Shown in pieces: positions 37,641 through 45,069 of a DNA stretch of 64,000 bases. Under the pieces are notes generated by a model. The model ran no database searches. It saw only the letters and a list, made by a program, of their open reading frames with translations, and had not been told where the DNA came from. Positions within the stretch are counted from its first letter, which is position 1, and each line of letters begins with the position of its first letter. Source of the stretch: Actinosynnema pretiosum (lineage in GTDB: Bacteria; Actinomycetota; Actinomycetes; Mycobacteriales; Pseudonocardiaceae); NCBI RefSeq assembly GCF_024171695.1, contig NZ_JAMTCF010000012.1, positions 124,001 to 188,000 of the forward strand, written 5' to 3'. The position numbers were made by a program, and so were the translations under genes.

Positions 37641-38371
37641 CGGAACACCTCGGGCTCGGACGAGCGGTCGCCCACGCGCGCGAGGAGCAGGTAGTCCCCG
37701 GCGCCCAGCCGGGTGCGCGGGCCGCAGCCCGGCGCCGACGTCGTCCCCGGCCACTTCAGGCCGAACTCGAACACCTCGCCCGGCTTCATCACCCTGACCT
37801 CCGAGCCCTCCGCCGACAGGCAGTCGTTCGACGACCACAGCCGCGTCGCGCCGTCCGGTGAGGTCACCACCAGCTCGCGCACCGCGCGCCCGATCTCGCG
37901 CGTGCAGGGCAGCTGCCCGGTGTTGGTCACCGCGATCCGGAAGTCCGCGTGCTCCCCCACCGCGTGCTGCTCCTTGCCCAGCACGGCCCGCACCAGGACG
38001 GCCGCGTCGGCGCACGGCTGCGGCGGCCCCGGCGGCGGTTCGGGCGGCGGCGGTTCGGCGGAACCGGATGGCACTCCCCCGGCGGAACCGTCGGCGGGCC
38101 CTTCGGCGGACCCCGTAGTCGCGGGCGGGGCGGACCCCGCAGTCGAACCGGCGGACGCGGCGCCCGCCTCGGCCAGCACCAGGCCCTCGACGAGCGGGGG
38201 CGGGCTGGACTCGGACGTGGCAGCGGCCGGGGCGCCCTGCGGGGCGGAGCGGCCGAGCACCGCGCCCGTGCCCCACACCGCCGCGACCAGCGCCAGCGCG
38301 GCCCCGCCGACGGCGAGTGCCCTGCGGCGCCAGTACACCGAGGCCGGGAGGGGCCGGGACGACCAGCTCAC
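37631..38371 (-). CDS. Membrane-anchored protein of unknown function (Rv3587c-like position)
   Basis: 246 residues. A single membrane segment near residues 17-38 is followed by a Pro/Ala/Ser-rich linker of about 80 residues and then a C-terminal domain of about 120 residues with an Ig-like beta pattern (FRIAVTNTGQLPCTREIG..., FELVVTSPDG, FGLKWPGT) and conserved Cys residues. No catalytic motif is seen. In M. tuberculosis a membrane protein gene (Rv3587c) lies between disA and the carbonic anhydrase; this gene has the same neighbour. The GTG start has TAGCGT 7 bases upstream. Confidence 0.75.
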   Translation of the reverse strand: MSWSSRPLPASVYWRRRALAVGGAALALVAAVWGTGAVLGRSAPQGAPAAATSESSPPPLVEGLVLAEAGAASAGSTAGSAPPATTGSAEGPADGSAGGVPSGSAEPPPPEPPPGPPQPCADAAVLVRAVLGKEQHAVGEHADFRIAVTNTGQLPCTREIGRAVRELVVTSPDGATRLWSSNDCLSAEGSEVRVMKPGEVFEFGLKWPGTTSAPGCGPRTRLGAGDYLLLARVGDRSSEPEVFRIG

Positions 38372-38378
38372 GTCCCCG

Positions 38379-38384
38379 ACGCTA
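38379..38384 (-). promoter_or_regulatory. -10 box for a leaderless membrane-protein gene
   Basis: TAGCGT on the minus strand, 7 bases before the GTG at 38371. Confidence 0.5.
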
Positions 38385-38520
38385 GCGAAGGCTGGCGCGA
38401 AAACCCCGGAGGGCGGCGGTCGCACGATGCGGTGAATCACACCTTCCGCTTGCCCAGCGGTGCCACCACCGGTTCCAATCTGCCTGCGAAGCACCACGAC
38501 ACGGAAGGCGTGCCGAAGCG

Positions 38521-39012
38521 ATGACCGCGATCGACGAGCTGCTCCGCCGGAACGAGGAGCTGGGGAACATCGTCCCCGGCGACCGCTCCTCCCCCATGCC
38601 CTCGATGCAGGTGACGATCCTGACCTGCATGGACTCCCGGATCAGGGTCTTCGAGATCTTCGGGCTGAAGCAGGGCGAGGCGCACGTGCTGCGCAACGCG
38701 GGCGGGGTCGTCACCGACGACATGATCCGCTCGCTGGCGCTGAGCCAGCGCAAGCTCGGCACCAGGGAGGTGCTGCTGGTGCACCACACCAACTGCGGCC
38801 TCGAACTGGTCACCGAGGACGCCTTCAAGGACGAGCTGGAGACCGACTCCGGGATGCGCCCGCCGTGGTCGGTGGAGGCGTTCCGCGAGGTGAAGGACAG
38901 CGTGCGCGGCTCGGTGAACCGGGTGCGCAACAGCCCGTACCTGATCCACAAGGACACCGTGCGCGGGTTCGTCTACGACGTGCGCACCGGGGTGCTCACC
39001 GAGGTGATCTGA
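38521..39012 (+). CDS. canB: Beta-class carbonic anhydrase
   Basis: 163 residues, the short form of the family. The zinc ligands are Cys36, His89 and Cys92 (LTCMDSR and HHTNC), and Asp38-Arg40 form the conserved dyad. It interconverts CO2 and bicarbonate. Neighbouring mutY is the next gene, the order I recall for M. tuberculosis canB and mutY, though here both are on the same strand. Its stop codon lies at the start of a small 14-bp tandem repeat. Confidence 0.93.
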   Translation: MTAIDELLRRNEELGNIVPGDRSSPMPSMQVTILTCMDSRIRVFEIFGLKQGEAHVLRNAGGVVTDDMIRSLALSQRKLGTREVLLVHHTNCGLELVTEDAFKDELETDSGMRPPWSVEAFREVKDSVRGSVNRVRNSPYLIHKDTVRGFVYDVRTGVLTEVI

Positions 39013-39060
39013 CGGGGCGCTCCGACGGGGGCGCTCCGACGGGGGCGCTCCGACGGGCGA
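39011..39060. repeat. Short tandem repeat beginning in the carbonic anhydrase stop codon
   Basis: Units GACGGGGCGCTCC, GACGGGGGCGCTCC and GACGGGGGCGCTCC (39011-39051), then a partial GACGGGC. The first GA belongs to the TGA stop. Confidence 0.8.
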
Positions 39061-39110
39061 GGCGGCGGGCGACGAGGCCCGCCGCCGGGTCCTGCCACAC
39101 TGGCGGCACC

Positions 39111-40100
39111 ATGAGCCGCACGACGAGTCCCACCACGAGCCGCGCGACGAACCGGACCGCGAGCGCCACCACCGCCACCGCCGCAGCGGGCGCTGCCGAG
39201 GACGCCGCCAAGCCGGAGAGCGCCCACCTTCCCCCGTCGGTGCTGAACACCTGGTTCGCCGCCACCGCGCGCGACCTGCCCTGGCGCGACCCCGAGTGCA
39301 CCGCCTGGGGCGTCCTGGTCAGCGAGATCATGCTCCAGCAGACCCCCGTCGCCCGCGTCGAGCCGATCTGGCGGGTCTGGCTGGACAAGTGGCCGAGGCC
39401 CAGCGACATGGCCGCCGCCTCCCAGGGCGAGGTGCTGCGCATGTGGGGCAAGCTCGGCTACCCGCGCCGCGCCCTGCGCCTGCACGCCGCCGCGCAGGCC
39501 GTCGCCGCCGAGCACGACGACGTCGTCCCGGACGACGTGGACACCCTGCTCGCCCTGCCCGGCATCGGCGCGTACACCGCGCGGGCCGTCGCCGCCTTCG
39601 CCTACGGCCGCCGCTGCCCGGTGGTGGACACCAACGTCCGCCGCGTCGTGGCGCGCGCCGTGCACGGGGCCGGGGACGCGGGCCCGCCGTCGACCACCAG
39701 GGACCTGCGGGACGTCGAGGCGCTGCTGCCCGAGGACGAGGCGTCCGCCGCGACCTACTCGGCGGCGCTGATGGAGCTGGGCGCGCTGGTGTGCACGGCC
39801 AGGACCCCGCGCTGCTCGGCGTGCCCGGTGCTCGGCTCCTGCCAGTGGCAGCGCAACGGGCGGCCCGCGTACGACGGCCCGGCGAAGGCGGTGCAGAAGT
39901 TCGCGGGCACCGACCGGCAGGTGCGCGGGCGGCTGCTGGACGTGCTGCGCGGCACGTCCGAGCCGGTCGCCAAGGAGGTGCTGGACCGGGCCTGGTCGGA
40001 CGCGGGCCAGCGGGACCGGTGCCTGCACTCGCTGCTGGTGGACGGGCTGGTCGAGCAGACCGCAGCCGGGCTGTTCGCGCTGCCCGGTGAGCACGAGTGA
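39111..40100 (+). CDS. mutY: A/G-specific adenine DNA glycosylase
   Basis: 329 residues. The helix-hairpin-helix is LPGIGAYTARAVAAFAYG with the catalytic Asp in VVDTNVRRV; catalytic Glu lies in SEIMLQQTPVARV; the [4Fe-4S] site has the spacing C-x6-C-x2-C-x5-C (CTARTPRCSACPVLGSC). It removes adenine paired with 8-oxoguanine. The usual C-terminal MutT-like domain is short or absent. The N-terminal 30 residues are low-complexity Thr/Ala, so the real start may be later. Ends 16 bases before the next gene. Confidence 0.95.
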   Translation: MSRTTSPTTSRATNRTASATTATAAAGAAEDAAKPESAHLPPSVLNTWFAATARDLPWRDPECTAWGVLVSEIMLQQTPVARVEPIWRVWLDKWPRPSDMAAASQGEVLRMWGKLGYPRRALRLHAAAQAVAAEHDDVVPDDVDTLLALPGIGAYTARAVAAFAYGRRCPVVDTNVRRVVARAVHGAGDAGPPSTTRDLRDVEALLPEDEASAATYSAALMELGALVCTARTPRCSACPVLGSCQWQRNGRPAYDGPAKAVQKFAGTDRQVRGRLLDVLRGTSEPVAKEVLDRAWSDAGQRDRCLHSLLVDGLVEQTAAGLFALPGEHE

Positions 40101-40116
40101 GCGGCGGGGGCTCCTG

Positions 40117-40623
40117 ATGCACGCGCTGGTGGTGCTGTTCGACGAGGAGGCCGACTCGGCGGTCCGGGCGCTGTGGCGCAGGCTCGGCGCGACCTCCGAG
40201 TTCCCGCCGCACGTCACCTGGGCGTCGGCGACCGCGATCGGCCCGAAGGCGCGCGCCGAGCTGGCCGCCGACCTGGAGCACCTGTGGCTGCCCGACCTGT
40301 GGCTGCGCACCCTGGGCACCTCGGCCGAGTCGGAGCAGTCCCTCGACCTGACCGCCGTCGTGGACGCCGAGCTGCTGGCCGTGCACTCGGCGATCCACGA
40401 CGTGCTGGCGGGTCGGGTGCGCAACCCGACCGCCCGGCACCTGCCCGGCTCGTGGACGCCGCGCTGCACCCTGCTCAAGGGCGAGCCCGCCGAGGTGTCG
40501 GCGGCGTTCGCGAAGGTCAACCCGGTGCCGCCGATCAGGGCGCGGGTGCGCGAGCTGTCCGTCCTGGACACTCAGACCGGCGGGTTGAGCCCGCTCAAGA
40601 AGGCTTCCACGGCACCCCGGTAG
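40117..40623 (+). CDS. 2'-5' RNA ligase-like (2H) protein with one altered catalytic motif
   Basis: 168 residues, LigT/2H phosphoesterase fold. The first motif is intact (PHVTWA), but the second, normally H-C-T, reads PRCTLL with Arg in place of His. The mutY stop lies 16 bases upstream; an alternative GTG at 40087 overlaps mutY. The 3' end overlaps the convergent hydrolase gene by 52 bases. The change suggests loss or alteration of phosphodiesterase activity. Confidence 0.8.
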   Translation: MHALVVLFDEEADSAVRALWRRLGATSEFPPHVTWASATAIGPKARAELAADLEHLWLPDLWLRTLGTSAESEQSLDLTAVVDAELLAVHSAIHDVLAGRVRNPTARHLPGSWTPRCTLLKGEPAEVSAAFAKVNPVPPIRARVRELSVLDTQTGGLSPLKKASTAPR

Positions 40624-41318
40624 ACGTCGGGGGCCTCGTCGTGGACGACGTGCCCCGACTCGGGAACGAGCAGGTGCGCGCCGCCGGTGCGGCGCGCCAC
40701 CTCGGCCTGCTGGCCGGGTCCGAGCGGGTGCAGCCCGGCCTCGACGGCCAGCACCGGGCAGGAGACCGCGTCCACCACGTCCCAGTAGGCCCGCTGCCCC
40801 CACTCGGCGGCGATCTCGTACAGGTCCTCCAGCTGGGCGATGAGGTGGTAGCCGTCGCCGCGCTCCTCGAACATCTCCTCCACGCCCTGGACGTCCACGA
40901 CGGACCGGACGTGGGCCAGCGACTGGAACGGCACCGGCCAGGCGTCGAAGTACCAGCGCCAGTCGTCGACGGACTTGCCCCGGTTGTCCGGCACGAAGTC
41001 CTCCGCGACGACGGCGCGCACCAGGTCCGGTCGCGCGGCGGCGAGCGCGAGCCCGTGCAGCGCCCCCATCGAGTGACCTAAGACCACGCACGGGCCCAGC
41101 CCGAGCCGTTCCACGAGCGCCTCCGCGTCGGCCACGAAGTCCTCGGTGCGGAACGGCCCGCGCTGCGGGTTCCGCCCGTGGCCGCGCGCGTCGTAGGCCA
41201 CGACGCGGCCGTGCGCGGTCAGCCAGCGGGCCACCTTCCACCAGGTGGTCGCCCTGCTCATCAGGCCGTGCACCAGCAGGATGCCCTGCCCCTGTCCCCC
41301 GAACTCGATGACGCTCAT
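40572..41318 (-). CDS. Alpha/beta hydrolase
   Basis: 248 residues. The nucleophile elbow is GHSMG, the oxyanion region VHGLMSRATTW, and the catalytic His lies in ESGHVVHDE near the end; the acid is probably the Asp or Glu after VLAVEAG. Position between mutY and mhuD matches M. tuberculosis Rv3591c, a hydrolase. Substrate unknown. A CATGAT box is 6 bases before the ATG, and it diverges from a peptidase gene with only 17 bases between the starts. Confidence 0.9.
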   Translation of the reverse strand: MSVIEFGGQGQGILLVHGLMSRATTWWKVARWLTAHGRVVAYDARGHGRNPQRGPFRTEDFVADAEALVERLGLGPCVVLGHSMGALHGLALAAARPDLVRAVVAEDFVPDNRGKSVDDWRWYFDAWPVPFQSLAHVRSVVDVQGVEEMFEERGDGYHLIAQLEDLYEIAAEWGQRAYWDVVDAVSCPVLAVEAGLHPLGPGQQAEVARRTGGAHLLVPESGHVVHDEAPDVYRGAVEAFLSGLNPPV

Positions 41319-41323
41319 GCGTG

Positions 41324-41330
41324 CATCATG
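41324..41330. promoter_or_regulatory. Overlapping divergent -10 boxes
   Basis: CATCAT (41324-41329, plus) lies 6 bases before the peptidase ATG at 41336, and CATGAT (41325-41330, minus) lies 6 bases before the hydrolase ATG at 41318. First base is C instead of T in both. Confidence 0.4.
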
Positions 41331-41335
41331 TCCGC

Positions 41336-42814
41336 ATGGCCATCAGCCCCAGGGCCCGCCCTTACCTCCTGATCACCGCTGTCGCGCTGCTCGTCGCCGG
41401 TCTGCTGGTCGTGCGCCTGCCCGACGGGTCGGACACCGCGCGGGAGAGCCCGACGGCTCCCGCGCCCGCGTCGACGCCCGCCGTGGTGGGGCAGCGGGGC
41501 GGGGCGGGCGCGGGCGACCCGTACTACCCGGAGGACGGGAACACCGGCTACGACGTGGCCGGGTACGACGTGTCCATCGGCTACGACCCGGCGACCGGCC
41601 ACCTGGACGGGGTGGCGCGGGTGACCGCGAAGGCCACCGCCGACCTGGTGTCGTTCAACCTGGACCTGCACGCGCTGGAGGTCTCCTCGGTCGAGGTCGG
41701 GGGCGAGGGCGCCGGGTTCGCCCGCGAGGGCGAGCAGGAGCTGGTGATCACGCCCGCGACGCCGCTGCGGTCGGGGGCCGAGTTCACCGCCGTGATCGCC
41801 TACTCGGGTGAGCCGCAGTCGTTGCAGGACCCGGTGCTGGGCACGAACGGGTGGCAGGCGTCCCAGTCCGGCGGGGCGTTCGCGGCGGGTGAGCCGCACT
41901 CGGCGACCACCTGGTACCCGGCCAACGACACCCCGCGCGACAAGGCCTCGTTCGCGCTGAGCGCGCGGGTGCCTGACGGCTGGTCGGCGGTGTCGATCGG
42001 GCTGGAGAGGGGCTCGACCAGCGAGGGCGGCTGGACCACGTTCCGGTGGGAGCACCCGGAGCCGGTGGCGACCTACCTGACGACCGTGGCGATCGACCGG
42101 TGGGAGTTCGAGCGGGGCGCGCTGCCGGACGGGACGCCGGTGGTGAACGCGTACGCGCCGGGCGCGGAGGCGGCGCGGGCGCACGGGGAGGAGCTGCCGT
42201 CGGTGCTGGCGTTCCTGGCCGACCGGTTCGGGCCCTACCCGTTCGACGCGGCGGGCGGCATCTACCTGTCGGACCGGATCGGGTTCTCGCTGGAGACGCA
42301 GACCCGGCCGATCTACGCGGCGTGGGCGGACCTGGAGACGGTGGTGCACGAGAACGCGCACCAGTGGTTCGGCAACGCGGTCACCCTGGAGAGCTGGGCG
42401 GACATCTGCCTGAACGAGTGCTTCGCCAGCTACTCGACCTGGCTGTGGGCCGAGTCGCTGGGCGCGGACCTGGACGCGGACTACCGGGCCGAGGTCGAGA
42501 AGTGGCGCGGCAACACCGGGTACTGGTCGCGGAAGCTGTACGACATGGGGCGCGGCAACGAGTTCCGGGGCGTCTACGACAAGGGCCAGCTGGCGGTGCA
42601 CGCGCTGCGCGCGCGGATCGGCGACGAGGCGTTCGACCGGGTGCTGAAGGGCTGGATCTCCGAGCACCGGGGCGCGAACGCGTCGTGGCCGGAGTTCGAG
42701 TCCCACGTGGAGCGGGTGTCCGGGCAGGACCTGTCGGCGTTCTTCCAGGCCTGGTTCCGGGGTGACGCGATCCCCCCGGACGAGCACCTGTGGCCGGGCG
42801 GCCTGCGCGGTTAG
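41336..42814 (+). CDS. Membrane-anchored or secreted M1-family metallopeptidase
   Basis: 492 residues. An N-terminal hydrophobic segment (about 8-28) and a Pro/Ala linker lead to an aminopeptidase N-like beta domain, then the catalytic domain. HExxH is at His338-Glu339 to His342 (VVHENAHQWF) and the third ligand Glu361 lies 18 residues on (LNECF). In place of GAMEN it has FSLETQTRP, common in actinomycete secreted members. The lipobox-bearing LpqF-like gene seen in mycobacteria at this place is absent. Probably an extracytoplasmic aminopeptidase. Confidence 0.92.
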   Translation: MAISPRARPYLLITAVALLVAGLLVVRLPDGSDTARESPTAPAPASTPAVVGQRGGAGAGDPYYPEDGNTGYDVAGYDVSIGYDPATGHLDGVARVTAKATADLVSFNLDLHALEVSSVEVGGEGAGFAREGEQELVITPATPLRSGAEFTAVIAYSGEPQSLQDPVLGTNGWQASQSGGAFAAGEPHSATTWYPANDTPRDKASFALSARVPDGWSAVSIGLERGSTSEGGWTTFRWEHPEPVATYLTTVAIDRWEFERGALPDGTPVVNAYAPGAEAARAHGEELPSVLAFLADRFGPYPFDAAGGIYLSDRIGFSLETQTRPIYAAWADLETVVHENAHQWFGNAVTLESWADICLNECFASYSTWLWAESLGADLDADYRAEVEKWRGNTGYWSRKLYDMGRGNEFRGVYDKGQLAVHALRARIGDEAFDRVLKGWISEHRGANASWPEFESHVERVSGQDLSAFFQAWFRGDAIPPDEHLWPGGLRG

Positions 42815-42817
42815 GGT
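42812..42817 (+). promoter_or_regulatory. -10 box for leaderless mhuD
   Basis: TAGGGT, 6 bases before the mhuD ATG; it overlaps the stop codon of the peptidase gene. Confidence 0.5.
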
Positions 42818-42823
42818 GGCGGC

Positions 42824-43135
42824 ATGGCGGTTGTGAAGATCAATGCGATCCACGTGCCCGAGGGCTCCGGCCCCGAACTGGAGAAGCGGTTCGAGGCGCG
42901 GCTGCGCGCGGTGGACCAGGAGCCCGGCTTCCAGGGCTTCCAGCTGCTGCGCCCGGTCGCGGGCGACTCGCGGTACTTCGTGGTGACCCACTGGGCCGAC
43001 GAGGAGTCGTTCGACAACTGGCGCAAGGGCCGCGCCGAGGCCGCGCACGCGGGCGAGCGGGCCAAGCCGGTGGCCACGGGCGCGGACCTGCTGGAGTTCG
43101 AGGTCGTGCTGGAGTCGTGGCCTGAGCGCGGCTGA
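42824..43135 (+). CDS. mhuD: Haem-degrading monooxygenase, MhuD type
   Basis: 103 residues, a dimeric ferredoxin-like fold. The M. tuberculosis enzyme starts PVVKINAI and has Asn7, Trp66 and His75 as key residues; all three positions match here (VVKINAI, DNW, AAH), and the sequence GFQGFQLLRPV..YFVVTHW is shared. MhuD opens haem to mycobilin and releases iron without CO. Its neighbours also match mycobacteria (hydrolase upstream). An iron box was not found next to it. A sirtuin gene follows. Confidence 0.93.
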   Translation: MAVVKINAIHVPEGSGPELEKRFEARLRAVDQEPGFQGFQLLRPVAGDSRYFVVTHWADEESFDNWRKGRAEAAHAGERAKPVATGADLLEFEVVLESWPERG

Positions 43136-43922
43136 CCGGGCGGCCCGGCTGGTCTCGGGGGCGGGCGCGCTGCTGGTGTGCGCGGGCGCCGGGATGGGGG
43201 TGGACTCCGGTCTGCCCGACTTCCGGGGGCACGCGGGCTTCTGGCGCGCCTACCCGCCCTACGAGCGGCTCGGGCTGGGCTTCGAGGAGATCGCGGACCC
43301 GGTGCACTTCGCGCGCGACCCGGAGTTCGCCTGGGGGTTCTACGGGCACCGGCTGGCGCTGTACCGGGCGACCGCGCCGCACGCCGGGTTCGAGGTGCTG
43401 CGGCGGCTGGGGGCGCGGGCGTTCACGTCCAACGTGGACGGCCAGTTCCAGCTGGCCGGGTTCGCGGGCGTGGCCGAGGTGCACGGGTCGATCCACCACC
43501 TGCAGTGCCAGGCGCCCTGCTCCGACGACGTGTGGTCGGCGGACGGGGTGGAGGTCGAGGTCGACCCTGGGACGATGCGCGCGGTGTCGCCGCTGCCGAC
43601 GTGCCCCCGGTGCGGCGGGGTGGCGCGGCCGAACATCCTGATGTTCGGGGACTCGTCGTGGGTGGGGCACCGGACCAGGGCGCAGTTGGCAGACCTGGCG
43701 GCGTGGCGGCGGTCGGCCGGTTCCGGGCTGGTGGTGCTGGAGCTGGGGGCCGGGACGGCGGTGCCCACGGTGCGGCGGTACGCGGAGCTGTCGAGCGCGG
43801 CGACCGGGGCGCTGGTGCGGGTGAACCCGCGCGAGGCGGACGTGCGGCACGGGCGCGGGATCGCGGTGCCGGAGACGGCGCTGGAGTTCCTGAACCGGTT
43901 GGCGGACGCCACCTCCGGGTGA
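43122..43922 (+). CDS. Sir2-family NAD-dependent protein deacetylase
   Basis: 266 residues if translated from CTG at 43122. GAGMGVDSGLPDFRG binds NAD, SNVDG and the catalytic His in VHGSIHH follow, and zinc ligands are CQAPC and CPRC. Homologues begin 15-20 residues before GAGMG, and the only in-frame start that preserves the first Rossmann strand is CTG 43122, which overlaps mhuD by 14 bases. The first GTG (43176) would cut off that strand. The gene ends close to a 15-bp tandem array. Unusual partner: haem degradation and a deacetylase. Confidence 0.82.
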   Translation: MSAADRAARLVSGAGALLVCAGAGMGVDSGLPDFRGHAGFWRAYPPYERLGLGFEEIADPVHFARDPEFAWGFYGHRLALYRATAPHAGFEVLRRLGARAFTSNVDGQFQLAGFAGVAEVHGSIHHLQCQAPCSDDVWSADGVEVEVDPGTMRAVSPLPTCPRCGGVARPNILMFGDSSWVGHRTRAQLADLAAWRRSAGSGLVVLELGAGTAVPTVRRYAELSSAATGALVRVNPREADVRHGRGIAVPETALEFLNRLADATSG

Positions 43923-43950
43923 GCGCCCGGTGAGCGCGCCGGGCGCGGTC

Positions 43951-44091
43951 CGGCGCCGGTTGATCCGGCGCCGGTTGATCCGGCACCGGTCAATCCGGCA
44001 CCGGACAATCCGGCACCGGACAATCCGGCACCGGTCAGTCCGGCACCGGACAATCCGGCACTGGACAATCCGGCACCGGTCAGTCCGGCAC
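43951..44091. repeat. Nine perfect-phase 15-bp tandem repeats at a gene's 3' end
   Basis: Units CGGCACCGGACAATC and variants fill 43951-44085, then a partial copy continues into the minus-strand gene that ends at 44080. On the minus strand each unit reads VPDxP in the gene frame, and the units holding TGA recur every third copy (45-bp higher order). No spacer, so not CRISPR. Confidence 0.9.
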
Positions 44092-45051
44092 GACGAACTG
44101 GGCGACCACCGCGCGGTGGTCGCTGCCGGGGATGTCCACGGCCTCGAACCAGTCGACCGGGCAGCGGTCGTCCACCAGCACGTGGTCCAGCGCCACCAGC
44201 GGCGGCACGACGCCCTCGTTCGGCCAGGTCGCGGTCAGGCCGGCGCCCACCCGGTCGGCGGCGTCCGCGTACCCGCTGTCCAGGAGCCTGCGCAGGGCCA
44301 CGTGGTCCAGGGTGGCGTTGAAGTCCCCGGCCAGCACCCGGATCGGCCCGTCGGCCTTCCTGGGCGGCAGCCCCGCGATGTCCCGCTGCCACTGCGCGGG
44401 GCCAGCGGGCTCGACCGGCGGCATCGGGTGCACGGACACCAGCTCGACCTCCCGGCCGGTCGGCAGGGACACCACGGCGCTCGCCTGCCGGAACGCGCTG
44501 GGCCCCGCCAGGTCCGCCGGGGTGAGCGGGTAGCGGGAGGCGATGCCGGAGCCCGAACCGCCCGGCTCGTCCTGGAACACCCGGTGCGGCAGGACCTCGT
44601 CCAGCCCGGCGTTCTCCAGGTCCCGCACCATCGCCGGGGACAGCTCCTGCATGGCGAGCACGTCGACCTCCCGCTCGACGACCTCCCGCATCACCACGAC
44701 GGCGTCCGCCTTGCCCACCAGGAAGTTCGACGCCATCACCCGCAGCGGCAGGCCCGCGCCCGCCGGTCGGGGGTCCGAGAGCGCCCTGGGCGCGACGGCG
44801 GCCACCAGGACCAGGGAGACCACCAGCACGACCAGTGCCACCGGCCAGCGGCGCAGCAGCAGCGCCAGCAGGCCGATCAGGACGCCCGCGGCGGTCACCA
44901 GCGGGGTCAGCGCGGTGGCGGCCACGAGCTGCCGGGGGCCGTCGACGCCGAGCAGGCGGGTCAGCGCGGGGACCAGGAACACGACCGCGAGCAGGACCAA
45001 CAGGAACGTCGCGGTGCGACCCCCCACACGGCGCGCCGGAGCTTCGATCAC
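44080..45051 (-). CDS. Membrane-anchored endonuclease/exonuclease/phosphatase family protein
   Basis: 323 residues. Three membrane helices fill residues 12-90, then an EEP domain: MASNFLVG, DVLAMQELS with catalytic Glu, VSVHPMPP, AGDFNATLDH and a final GSDHRAVVAQF with Asp-His. These are the metal and catalytic motifs of DNase I-like enzymes and sphingomyelinase-like phosphodiesterases. The domain should face outside. The start is a GTG (45051); divergent pcp starts 19 bases away. Its last residues and stop codon form the first unit of the 15-bp array. Confidence 0.87.
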   Translation of the reverse strand: MIEAPARRVGGRTATFLLVLLAVVFLVPALTRLLGVDGPRQLVAATALTPLVTAAGVLIGLLALLLRRWPVALVVLVVSLVLVAAVAPRALSDPRPAGAGLPLRVMASNFLVGKADAVVVMREVVEREVDVLAMQELSPAMVRDLENAGLDEVLPHRVFQDEPGGSGSGIASRYPLTPADLAGPSAFRQASAVVSLPTGREVELVSVHPMPPVEPAGPAQWQRDIAGLPPRKADGPIRVLAGDFNATLDHVALRRLLDSGYADAADRVGAGLTATWPNEGVVPPLVALDHVLVDDRCPVDWFEAVDIPGSDHRAVVAQFVVPD

Positions 45052-45057
45052 ACCGTC

Positions 45058-45063
45058 TAGTCT
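45058..45063 (+). promoter_or_regulatory. -10 box for leaderless pcp
   Basis: TAGTCT, 6 bases before the ATG at 45070. Confidence 0.55.
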
Positions 45064-45069
45064 GCCCGA

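Noticed and set aside
43951-44091. CRISPR array
   Set aside because: Units are 15 bp, contiguous and without spacers; no cas genes.
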